From positions 2,170,001 to 2,234,000 of the forward strand of contig JAHRBS010000003.1 of assembly GCA_024305745.1 (NCBI GenBank): a stretch of DNA of 64,000 nucleotides. The letters are read 5' to 3'. The stretch is from Polyporus tsugae (lineage: Eukaryota > Basidiomycota > Agaricomycetes > Polyporales > Polyporaceae). Position numbers and translations under genes: made by a program. Below, in pieces: positions 24,522 to 35,278 of the stretch (within the stretch, counting starts at the first letter, position 1; the number at the start of each line of letters is the position of its first letter). Below the pieces are notes generated by a model. The model was not told the DNA's origin, ran no database searches, and was given only the letters and a program-made list of their open reading frames with translations.

Positions 24522-25495
24522 TGTTGTATCAATGTATGGGGGGCGGCTCCTGCACTGAATTCGAAGTGATACGAGCTGGTGTGGAGTTGTGTATTGACTT
24601 CCAGGTGCTGGAAACTTACAAGGTATGTTCTATGAATGCAAAGCTACGAGTGGTGTGGTGCGAGTAGGAAGGATACGAGAAGACAACACAAAGGGCTGCA
24701 GTCGTGCCGGTGGGCTTTGTGAGAGACGGCTTATGTAACCATAGTCATACGGGCGCTTGAATTATCCGATGATGCACCTCAGTGTTTCTGCACCTGTACA
24801 GTAGTACTGACAGTGAATTCAATGTATATGTACTTGTAGACCATCGCACTGGCTTCATTAGATGTCGGGTGAGCCTTTACTGTAGACCTCGGTCGCAACC
24901 GGGACTGATGTACTGTGACGCATTGGGCACGTCAGTTTCCTTCAAGTTTGGCCCAAAGTTGGCAGACCGCCTCTGGGCACGCCATTGGATCGCGGACTGG
25001 CAACGTCGAGGCAACGTGCTAAGAGCGGCGGCACGCTGCGCTCTGGCAGACGGACGGTGGCTCCGTGTGCAGGTAGGACTCCAGATCAAATCGAGAGAGA
25101 GAGAGAGAGACAGCAGCTGCGTGTATTGCAGAGCAACCAATGCGCAATTATACTAGCACACGGGTTAAGTTACGTAGCGGTAAAGTATAGCATTCGACTC
25201 TATGATGACGACGACTATGACTACGGCACGACGAGCATGAGCACGCGAGGCTCTGCGCTGTGAGGGTTCCAAGGTCCGGCCCTGACCGGCACTCTATCTA
25301 CGATACATTGGAAGAGACAGGCCGCCAAATCGCATATACCGACTCGATACTGTCACGTCTAGTGAGGTATATGATATCGAAGTCGAGGGGTGTGAGGGTA
25401 CCACAGGGGGATGGGAGTAGCGTTTGGTGCAGTGGGAAGGGATGAGACGGGCTATACCTGGCGAAACGTTCAGGAAGCAAATGGTTCTGTCAGAT
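24522..25495. other. Intergenic region with GA microsatellite
   Basis: About 970 bp without a supported gene. A (GA)n tract lies at about 25093-25109, and a GAC/GAT-rich stretch at 25200-25240. No terminal repeats or conserved frames were noticed. Confidence 0.5.
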
Positions 25496-27473
25496 CTACA
25501 GGGCTATAGTGGACGACTCGGAGGCAGGGTTGCTACCCAGCACTTTCTCCGGGTCAAAGGGCAGTTCGTTCGCCGCGACGGGCATGGCACCTCCGTCGGA
25601 GACGTAGGGCGCGTCAAACATCGAGCCATCGATGAACGAGGGGATGCTCCGTACGAAGACGGTCAGCCAGAGGAGGAACACGATGCCTGCGAAGAGCGGG
25701 TCAGTTCAGCATGTCCTACAACGCTATGATATGGGGAAAGATGACATACAGCTCCATGCGGCGCCGATCGCTCTGAACACCGGGCTGTCCAACACCTTGG
25801 CAAACTGCAGACAACACAGCGCAAACACTCCGTTCGGGAAAATAAGGCCCCAGTATGCCGTGGAGAACGGCAAGTTGACCTCCGTCCGCACGTGGAAGAT
25901 CGTGATAAGCGCGATGACGATCCACGCGACGCCCATCGAGAAGAGCACGTACGCCCCAAGGAAGCACCCTGCGAAGACCATCTGGCCAGCGAGGGCGATC
26001 GTCGGGAACTCGTCTCCCATGTGCAGGGGCAGGATCTCAGAGAGGTCCTGGCCGTTGACGAGGAGGGAGAACCCACCTTGGCCCAGTGGGCCGAGGGGGA
26101 TGAAGGCGGAGAGGACGAGCGTGGGGTCGGGCGGGCCGCTGGTGATGAGGCGGAGGAGGTAGATGGTGATCATCATGAGCGCGAAGCTCAGGCCGATGAT
26201 GACCATCGTGAAGGAGAAGGCGGAGGTGAGGAGGGCGATGGTTGTGGAGTGCGGGAGGAGTGCGTGGGACATGAGACCGCCGGAGGACGACGCGACGATG
26301 AGGGTGACCACGGGCAGCAGCCACGTTGCGGTCATCTTGTTGATGGAGTGGTCCTGGCGAGTCATCCTAAAGAAAGAGGTCAGTGACACGCTCTCACAAA
26401 GCCGTCTGCCCGCATTTATGGAATTCTGCTTTTGATCCTAAGAGGTGAAGATGGCGAGAACATTGTGACGTCACAACCGGTGGCAGACACATACGTCTAG
26501 CAACTGCTGTCCCATATTAATATCGCGCAACTGAGGAAGCGATGGAATGGCTCGCCATTCAACGTGCAGACCGGGGCATGTGGCAGGTGTCCAACATGAA
26601 GGCAATAAGAAGAAACCACAAACAGGACATGATGCACTCACATGGTGTAGATCATACTAAAGGCAATAACGTAGGCGACAAGGGAGTCCAACCACCAGAA
26701 TCCCCAAAGCGTCCAGAGGAATCCTGTGCCGCCGAAACCCCAGTCCTGGTTGATATTCTGCAAGAATGTGAGTGACGAACTAGGAGATATAGGCGCGCCG
26801 GAGGGGACGCACCAACGCAGAATTGATCAAAGTAACAGCTCCCATGGGGAAGCACCCCACGAACAGACTTTGTGTTGAATCCTTGATCATCAAAGACCAG
26901 ATCTGGAGACATACAGTTATGTTAGTCAGGGAGCTGAGCACTTACCTTGACTCTGCCAGTGTGTCGAGCGTTGGAAACATACCTCGGGGAAAAGGACATA
27001 GCGGAGTATTGTGCAGGTGCACACGAACACGAACAACATGAGGTTAAGCAAAAAGACAGCGAGGGCGACAATCTTGAGCACCAAGCTGTCGTTGTGGTAG
27101 GGAAAGTTGTGGATGAGGGCCGAGACCGCGCCCGTACCCATGATCACAGCATGCCAAACCCAAGTAAAATGTCTACGAAGTCAAGTGTCAACAATGTGAG
27201 GAACATCGGAGCTCGCGGTGGCGAGTACAAGTCTTCACGGCGGCAGTGGAGCAATATAACAACCACTGACTCGGAGGAACCTCCAAAAATCCAGGACTGC
27301 TCCTCTTAGACGCTGGAAGATGCATAAACACCGTGACCCATATGTGCGGCTCCCTGGATGACCGTCGACACCCATGGCCAATTGCCTACCACCGCCTAGA
27401 TAAGACATTATAAGACGTACCGAACGCGCTCTCGCCAACTCTTCCATGCGTACACTGGCTGTACGAGAGGCAT
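25496..27473 (-). CDS. Ssu1-like sulfite exporter (TDT / SLAC1 / Mae1 superfamily)
   Basis: Six minus-strand exons: 27473-27421, 27172-26983, 26902-26813, 26757-26642, 26366-25750, 25686-25496; 418 residues. The family opening is clear across the first junction: SWRERVR / HFTWVWHAVIMGTGAVSALI. About ten hydrophobic segments follow, including LVAYVIAFSMIY, ATWLLPVVTLIVASSSGG, SFALMMITIYLLRLI and LIFPNGVFALCCLQFA. Ssu1 pumps sulfite out across the plasma membrane; malate permease Mae1 and plant SLAC1 anion channels share the fold, so the substrate is inferred from the fungal relatives. Introns 1 (248 bp) and 4 (275 bp) are several times longer than others in the window. The C-terminal tail is short and polar. 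Confidence 0.88.
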
Positions 27474-28210
27474 TGGAGACGGAACGAGGGTGATGAAGGC
27501 CGAAAGGAAAGGGAAAGGGCGGGAGCAGTTCAGAGTCGCCGGAGGGGCAGTATATGAGTTCGAGGGCTACGTGTGCTCAACGAGGAAGAAATTAATGCAC
27601 CTGAGGAGATTGGGACCGGAGCTGGACATGCACAGCTAGCGAATTCAGATTATGAGACTTTGGAACACGAGTTCTGGCCGCTAATGAGTTTGTAATGAGC
27701 GTGGGCCGATATCGCGATTCTGACGAGATGACACAGGTAACTCGCGGAAGTGCCGGCTCGCCGGTGGAAGTACTCCCTGCCTACCGGGACGTATTTGAAT
27801 GCGCATAAGACATCGAGTCTTGAGAGTATCTGAAGAGAGTAGTGAAAGTATCAGGAGCTTAGATATACGAAGTAGCGAATCTCGAGGGATTCAAGGTTGG
27901 AATGCGGGTGGAGGTCGTGTAGTCGTCGTGTCCTTACATAATTTTGTCATTTGGGTGTCAACCTTTCTGCCGTTCTGGGCCCGTAGATCCCAAATTGCGA
28001 TTCAGATGAGATAAGTATGCGGCTTCGGAAGCGCTAAAGCGCCAGCCACACAACGTCAACTGTCGACTCATCTTGACTTGGACTGGACATGTGTGTTTAT
28101 GACAGGCATCTTAATAGCTGGCCCTCAATACCCTTCGCACTCTCCTCGCCGCCGAAAAGCTCCTGCACGCTTGCTGTCGATCGTCACTTCGAAACAAGTT
28201 TGCACTGAGA
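27474..28210. other. Divergent intergenic region (Ssu1-like / TPT1)
   Basis: About 740 bp between two divergent start codons. No gene is supported. Presumably the promoters of both neighbours. Confidence 0.5.
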
Positions 28211-29413
28211 ATGGCTTCCACCGAAGCGGAGAAGCTGCAAGAACGGCAGGAACGCCGCCAAGAGAAGAAGGATCGTAAACGACAAGAGCCGCGACGGAAC
28301 GTGGATGGCAGTTCCAGAGGAGGAGGCGGTAGAGGAGGAGGTTCAGCAAAGTTGCGAGGGCTGCCAAAGGATTCTCATGACGTCCGCATCTCAAAGACTT
28401 TGTCCTGGGTCCTGCGCCACGGTTCGCAGTCGGAAGGGCTCGCCATGCGCCCCGACGGTTATGTTCGTGTGGATGAGCTTGTGAGTTTTTGTGCCGCGTG
28501 TCTTGTTGTGCCCGCTGACGCGACCTGATGTCCGTGGAAGTAGCTGGCGCGCCCCAAACTGCGCGAGCTCGACTTTGCCGGACTTCAGGGGATTGCGAAG
28601 AGCGACTCCAAGAGCCGATATAACCTGGTCCTCGAGGCGGATCCGAACTCTGGCGATGAGACTTGGTGGATACGTGCCAACCAGGGCCACTCGATGAAGG
28701 TAAGCTGAATGTGGGTTCGATCCGAACCTTAAGCTAATTGCAAGTGTAGTCGGTCGTACTTGACCTAGAGCCTATCAAGTCTCACGCCGATATCCGCAGT
28801 GGGATCGCCGTGCACGGGACGAACAAACGCGCATGGGAAAGCATTCGTATGTTTGCAACCTCACGAACGGAAGGTTTCGGTTAACATTATCTCCGTTAAT
28901 AGAGCAGCAAGGTCTCAGTAAGATGTCACGAAACCACATCCATTTGGCACAAGGTGTTGCAGGTTCTGGCGTCATCAGCGGTACGTTGAGCTTGATGTGG
29001 ATCCTACCTTTGCTGACATACGGTCTTTAGGCATGCGCAGTTCCTCCCAGATATTGATATTTGTCGACGTTCAAAAGGCACTTGACGCAGGGGTCAAGTT
29101 CTACCTATCTGCCAATGGAGTGGTACTCACAGAAGGAAACGAGAAAGGGTTTCTACCCCCCGAGTTCTTCTCTCGTGTGGAGACTACTGATCGGAAGCCG
29201 CTGGCTGGATGGGACGGCCCAGAGGGCGTTCCAGTAACTTCAGCAAGCGCGGAGGCATCAGCGACGACACCCACCGATGGTACGATGAAGATAAGCTCCC
29301 CATCAATTGCTGGGGACCCGACTGAAGGGGATGGATCAGCGCAAACCGCGATTGCGTCCGATGCAAACGGTGTAGAAGAGCTGGAGAAGAAGGTAGAAGC
29401 AACCACTTTATGA
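28211..29413 (+). CDS. TPT1: tRNA 2'-phosphotransferase
   Basis: Five exons: 28211-28480, 28544-28699, 28750-28846, 28903-28980, 29031-29413; 327 residues. After a basic Gly/Arg-rich N-terminus, the KptA/Tpt1 domain runs from about residue 55: ISKTLSWVLRHGS, DGYVRVDELL, then HGTNKRAWESI, GLSKMSRNHIHLAQGV, ILIFVDVQKAL and FYLSANGVVLTEG. The RHG, H-x-H and Arg residues of the catalytic set are present. Tpt1 transfers the 2'-phosphate left at the splice junction of tRNA onto NAD+, the last step of fungal tRNA splicing. The C-terminal 90 residues are Ser/Thr/Asp-rich and probably disordered. Exon 4 starts after a TAG acceptor at 28902, chosen because it restores the family reading frame. Confidence 0.95.
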
Positions 29414-29988
29414 TAAGTTCTGTATTTATCAACATGTACACGTATACTGGCCATTTCTCGAACTCGAACCATTATGCGGATCCGGAGATCGAATTCATCT
29501 CGTCGATGTCAGGCTGAACGTTCGTCTTATGACACCGCGTCCCCCCTGCCTGACTCGGACTAGATTTCCTAGACGGAGTCGACGCAGCGTCCCAAATATG
29601 GAAATGCGTCACAACGTCGTTACATTGAGTCACGTCTTCCAGGACGGCTGCAGTCCCGCCCTTCGCCGCCTCCCCCCCCCCCCCCCCCAAGGCTCAAGCT
29701 CATTCCCTGGCCGTTCTGCGTCCGCCCGTTCTCAAACCGCAGTGACCTTCGGCGGCAAGCAGGGCTTTGACTGTGCCTCAGCAGGATCAGCATACTCGCT
29801 GATCTGCCTATTCGCGAACTGGACACTCCCTCGACCTCAGCCACCGTTACGACCAATTAACGACTTGACGACACTTACGATCAACTACTCTTGTGGAACA
29901 CTGGATATCGTTTTATTATTCTTATTCTTGTATTTCTGGACGGCTTCACTTCAGTTCTGGATTCATTCGTGTCGGAGGCTGCATCAAT
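29414..29988. other. Intergenic region with a 17-C homopolymer
   Basis: 575 bp between TPT1 and the next start codon. A run of 17 C lies at 29672-29688 in a CT-rich context. A 72-codon minus-strand open frame over it is low complexity and not believed. Confidence 0.5.
29672..29688. repeat. Poly-C tract (C17)
   Basis: A homopolymer of 17 C on the + strand, about 300 bp upstream of the TMEM184-like start codon. Its length is likely to vary between copies or reads. Confidence 0.9.
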
Positions 29989-32900
29989 ATGGCAGACATC
30001 GAGAACGGGAGATGTCATCCGGAGCGGGCACCTTTCGACAGCCCACCCCTCGTTCAGAACGGCAAGATTATCCTTCAAGGTGCGTTTCCTATCGCGTATA
30101 GCATTCTCCACGTATAATAAGAGGCATTGCGCTCCCCAGCCCATCACGTACGTGCTTCTCGCGATGCCGCTCCCAGATGCCGTACTTATCCCATGGAAAT
30201 AGATCGGTTGGATTGTCTGCTCGGCCCTGACTTTGGTGTCAATCGGTGTGTCGTTCTGGCTTATTGACAAACATCTCCGGAACTATACGAACGTGCGTAC
30301 TCCCAAAATGTTAGTCTTGCCACTCTATGCTGACGCCTTCGTGGTGGATCAGAAACGGGAGCAACGTTGTATGTTTTTGCCCAGAGGCCCAATAGGTGCT
30401 GTCCTGACTCTGATGCGTTTCAGACATTGTTCGTATTTTATTCATGGTCCCGCTGTATGCGATAGTCAGCACGGCATCCTATTTCTGGTGGGTGAGTGTC
30501 GCGTTCCAACTCTCTGAACTATCGGATGCGGACAGTTGATCGCGGTTGCCAGAACCACTCCACGCCACTCCTCCTTATCCGGGATTGCTACGAGTCTACG
30601 GTTTTGACGGCGTTCTTCTACCTCTTGCTCTTGTACATCTCGCCGGACGTGAACCAGCAGAAGGAGGTATTTCGGAAGGTGTGTACCCAATGAAAGCTCT
30701 CAATGTTGGCATATATGCTGATATTTTCGCCGTACAGAACGGTCTCTCGCGACAGAACGATAAGGAGAGGCGCAGGCGAGGGGAGCCCTTGCAGAAGTGG
30801 GTGATGCCATTGGGTTTCATGCGTTCGAGGCCAGAGGTTGGTCTATTAATGCATTTACCCATGCCCCTCGCTGAAATATCGATATTCCATCTAGGATGGG
30901 CTATATTTCTTGCAACTCATGAAGTGGGGCATACTGCAGTACTGTGTAGTCCGACCAGGGTGCGGCGTGAAGGGTCTCATTTCATTGCACGGAACTGATG
31001 CCGGCCGTTTCGCAGGACAACTCTGGCCGCTGTGATCCTCGAGTACGTCGGTCTCTACTGCGAGGATTCCTGGAGTCTAGGTTGGGGTCACATCTATGTA
31101 TGTTCGTTCTGGTTGCAAGTGTGCCTCTGCTCTGCTGACGCACATCCTTGCAGATCACGTTGGTCGTATCGGTATCGGTCTCCATCGCCATGTACTGCCT
31201 GATCCAAGTGTACATGGTCGTGAAAGTCGAACTCGCACCGCACAGGCCTTTGATGAAATTGTTCGCTATCAAGGCAGTTGGTGAGCTACGCTCGCGCGAC
31301 CACGACAAGTTCTCTCGCTGATCACCGTCGCAGTGTTCTTGACGTTCTGGCAAGCGACGGGCCTGTCTCTGCTCACACTGTTCGGACTTGTGAAAGATGT
31401 AGGTCGTAGGACGTTGGGGTTTGCATCACCTAACCGAGTATCTTCAGACTCCCTACATGACTGCCAACAACATAAACATCGGTATTGGAGCATTGCTGGA
31501 AACGTTTGAGATGGCGTATGTCCCTTTCGTTTTTTCCCACCCTTCACATTTTCACTGTCTTTGTAGTATATTCGCCTGCCTCCACATCAAAGCCTTCTCA
31601 TACAAGCCATACGTCACGGGCGACGATCCGACACCCCGGTTCCACTCCCTCGTGAACGCGATGAACTTCAAGGAGACCGGTCGCGAGCTCTGGCAAGGCT
31701 GGATCTACATGCTTCGCAAGAGCCGCGGGTACGAAGTCGATACACAAGCACGCCGCGAAGCTGTCCTCGAGAATGTGTTCGGACACTCTAGGTTCGCCAT
31801 CTCCCGCAACGCGGACGGTTCCGCCTCCGGCAAGGCCAATGCGTCGGAGAAGGATCTGAGAGTGAGCGTGCAAGTGGAGAAGGAGGTGCGCGTTGGCGAT
31901 GAACGGCAGTGGCTTGGGGTCGGGGATGACTACATCTATGGGCTTGGTTATCAAACCAGGAGGCAGAAGGAGCCGAGCGAAGGGCTGGAGTCGCAGATTG
32001 AGAAGGAGCTGGCGCGGCGTGGATACGCGCTACGAGGTAAGCACGAATTCTGCGATCTATATGGAGTGGACCTGACGTTGAGGACGCAAAGGCTCTGAGA
32101 GTGGAGCATACTCTCCCATTGTCGATGCTGAGGCTGGGCCCGTTCCTGGACACCAGCGTGTAACATCTTGGTGGCGCCGGATATACAATCGTCTCTCTCA
32201 AACTGGTGCGGAAGCGGACATCGATAGGACCAGCAGCTATCGTCATCGCAGGCATCGCACGTCTTCGCGTCGCCAATCCAGGGAAGTCTTCGGCGAGGGC
32301 GGCGCCACTCGGCTTCTGGCAAATGTCCGCGAGGCTGACTACGATGACCCTCCCCCGCCGTCCGCCATCCGCACGTACCGCGAGACCAAGAGCAAGAAGC
32401 AGGCGCCGAAGCGCAAGGCCCCTCCGCTGATGCACCCGCCTCTCCTGTCCGCCTCCTTTGGGGACATGCCCAGTCCATTGAGCTCCCCGGAGGTGCGAGA
32501 CGACACTCGCCTGATCATTCCCCAGTCTCCACCCATCCAGGACCCTACTTTAAACCTTGGGAGTCCCGGTCATCTTTCACCGCTGCTGTTATCTCCGAGC
32601 GTCCAGTCTGTCCATGCCGACAGTTTCCTCGAACGAGCATTTGCTGGGTCAATCGAGCAAGGCTCCTCCGCAGAGGCGATTTCTGCTGGGCCACCATCCT
32701 CGCAGTCCCATCGAACTCGTGTCGCTCTTGGCCCAATGCCAGCAGTGTCCACCCGAGTGAAAGCTCTGCCTCGGACCGCAGTCGTAGTTAACGCCTCGAC
32801 CCCCCGCCCGTTGAGTCCTCTCGTGCTAGCGAGTCCTCCGCCTCCTCCTGCGCTTCCTGTCCGCAGTCCTCTACGCACCCAAGCGCTTTCCCCAGAGCAT

Positions 32901-33416
32901 ACGAGCGACCCGCAGTCATCTTTTGCGTATCCACGGTCCCCTCCGCCCGTCGCATCCCCTGAGCGCAACGGTCCTTCAACATGGGCGGACAGTGAACCCA
33001 GAGGGAGGCGCTCGTCGCATAGACGGGACTCCGCTCAGTGCCTCCCAGAGCAGGCCAGCTCGCCAACTCAACACTCCTCCCCGCCCTTTTCTCCCATCCA
33101 ACAATCTCCAACGTCACCACTCCGCTTGCATCGGGCTAGCATCGGGTACTCGAGAGGGGCGCGAAGGAATTCCGGGCCCCCACAACAACCGCAATACGCG
33201 CCGATGAACCGCTTCACTCCAAGCAGGGATCGGATCGTCCTCCCTACTCTCCTCGCACCTGCATCGTCAGGTGCCCCGGGGAACGCAGCAAGTCCTCCAC
33301 GACAGACATTCTCTCCGCCGCGGTATGCGCCGCCAGGGCCGGCCTCGCCGCCTCCCTCAATTTACCCCCTCTCTACCGCGCCGTATTCCCCGCCATACTC
33401 GCACACCGCTAGGTAG
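29989..33416 (+). CDS. TMEM184 / organic solute transporter alpha-like (DUF300) membrane protein
   Basis: Fourteen exons: 29989-30079, 30140-30147, 30203-30292, 30353-30368, 30424-30491, 30553-30678, 30738-30836, 30895-30959, 31016-31097, 31154-31280, 31334-31398, 31448-31515, 31567-32036, 32092-33416; 899 residues, all frame-consistent. Exon 2 is an 8-bp microexon giving the Ala-His-His that precedes the first membrane helix; exon 4 is 16 bp. The membrane half shows the family blocks: KREQRYIVRILFMVPLYAI, STPLLLIRDCYESTVLTAFF, FLQLMKWGILQYCVVRP, GLYCEDSWSLGWGHIYIT and LLETFEMAIFACLHIKAF, about seven helices. The C-terminal 440 residues are a Pro/Ser-rich cytosolic tail. Relatives sit in plasma, endosomal or vacuolar membranes; function in fungi is poorly defined. 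Confidence 0.9.
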
Positions 33417-34391
33417 CTTGTCGTCTGACTTTGTGACTTTCGACGGACAATATCGGAGCGCCTATACCCCGTCTTGCTGTTGTTGTAGCCCTGTTCTCCT
33501 CGGAGCGATTTCACTTGCTGATTGTCTGACTTGTCCTGAATTTATGACCTATTTAGTCACAGTCTACGTAGTGTACTGCTATCATTACGACCTCTCACGA
33601 GTCACGACCACCGCTAATGAACTTTAATGACCGTTTCTCGTACCGCTCCGGTAAACCTGGTATCGGGTTTGGATTCGTTTGAAGCCCTGTGGGCTTGCCG
33701 CTTGAAATAGGATCAATTGGACCACTTCCACCGAAAGCAAGTGAGATCGCGATATAGGCAGGTCGTATCTCTCTATTCGCGAGCGTTGACGTTGAATGTT
33801 GGAAGGGGGAGGTGTCGGACGAGAATGCGATTATGTACGTCATAATGAGGTCGGTACGGTGGCAGTGTTCGGTTGCCGTGGTCTAGCGCCCATATGAGAT
33901 CAGCCACGCGCCTCACCAAGACAATGAGAAGAGATAGACGCCGGATTCGTTTTTGTTGTGGATGTCAGGCATGTGCATGACTGTCGCTTCCACAGCCTTG
34001 CAGCAGCTCCCTTTGTTCTCCCTTGCTGCGTTTATGTCTCGTCTCAACAGCATGCAATCACCGCCGTGCTTCTCCACCCACGCTTGGGTAGCTGTCCATT
34101 GTACTTCATCCGGAAATGTTTATTCCGCAGAGGCGAAGTCAAACACGGCTTCGAAGGTATAAGAGTCGCCCTCCCCCTCGCTAGATTTCCTTGTGCTTCT
34201 CCAAAGCCCCATTTCACCCTCCAAAACCTCGTCTTCCCTTTCCTATAATCTTTCTGTCACACATCATCGTCTGCGACGATCCTATCTAATCCTTGTGCTA
34301 CCACCGTTGTTATATTCTCTTCCACCGACCTTCGAAACCCCGCTCGGGAACCACCTCTCTCGAATACCCCTCCCCCCCCCTCACAACCCAA
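33417..34391. other. Intergenic region and long leader of the small Arg-rich gene
   Basis: About 970 bp with no believable frame. A TATAAGAG-like element near 34157 and CT-rich sequence at 34180-34380 lead to the ATG at 34392, consistent with promoter and leader. Confidence 0.5.
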
Positions 34392-34639
34392 ATGTCTGTC
34401 ATGTTCGCGTCTCAGGAGCAGACCCGGTGCGTCGACTACCGCCACCTTTTCGTCTCTGTCTGTGCCCATAGCTGACCTGTCTATCCTCTAGCATGTCCTT
34501 CGGCAAGCACATCGAGCGCCGCATCATTTGCGCCTGGAAGGCCCTCAGCCGCCGTAGCCGCAGGCACCACCGCGCCTCCATCCTCCCCGAGGACTTCGTC
34601 CTCCTCACCGCCCGCCGCCGCAGCGTGCGCTACCTCTAA
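34392..34639 (+). CDS. Small Arg-rich hypothetical protein (60 residues)
   Basis: Two exons, 34392-34426 and 34492-34639, with a 65-bp intron (GTGCGT donor, CTGAC branch, CTCTAG acceptor). The 60-residue product begins MSVMFASQEQTR and continues with a helix-forming basic segment (HIERRIICAWKALSRRSRRR) ending in VRYL. Clear CT-rich leader, good splice signals and coherent codon use support a real gene; a second Met opens exon 2. No family is recognised. Strong positive charge suggests binding to nucleic acid or membrane, which is inference only. Confidence 0.6.
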
Positions 34640-35278
34640 GCGCATCCTGCATCTTGCATCAGGGCGCGACGCCCTTAGACATCCTTATGATCCCACCACG
34701 CACACCACGCCTCCACAGGATGGACACTCCTATGCTCATGCACCACAAGACACGGACACGGACACATGCCCACCACGCCGACGTTTACAGCGTCGTACGC
34801 TATGCCTCATGCCATCCTAATACCCGTGCCGGACTCGGACACACTATTATACCACCATCCCACTGGATACCACCTGTAATCACCCTTCTCCCTCACCTCC
34901 CTCACAGTCTGTATTATTTAGCGGGACTTCGTAGTCTCATCAGCATCGGGTTTTCATGTATCGTAGGCTGTAGTTGTAACTTATTATATATCGCTACGTG
35001 TTTTCTGTCCTCTTCGCGGCCACCGTCCACTGCGTCGACGCGCGCACATGGAAGGAGTCAACGGTCATGAATGTTCGAACATTACGCCTTCTGCGATGGA
35101 TATGAGATCTAGCTAACGATACAGATGACGGTTATACTTATACATGACAACAACGACAGAATCCCCCAAAGCCGAGGAAAATTGGGGCCTACGACCCTCT
35201 TTCGTTCAGGACCTGCCTCAAGAACAACGCCCCCGAGTCCTAATGCCCCATGCTCGAAACGAGGTCACCGAAAGCGTC
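34640..35278. other. Convergent 3' region
   Basis: About 640 bp between the small Arg-rich gene and the end of the coiled-coil gene on the other strand. No coding signal is recognised. Confidence 0.5.

Noticed and set aside
28706..28730. GGTTCG-ATC-CGAACC hairpin in a TPT1 intron, resembling a T-arm
   Set aside because: A six-base-pair hairpin in a 50-bp intron, with no tRNA-like surroundings. It is too small to be a tRNA gene.
31788..32435. 215-codon minus-strand open frame
   Set aside because: Antisense to the last two exons of the TMEM184-like gene; an Arg/Ala-rich shadow frame.
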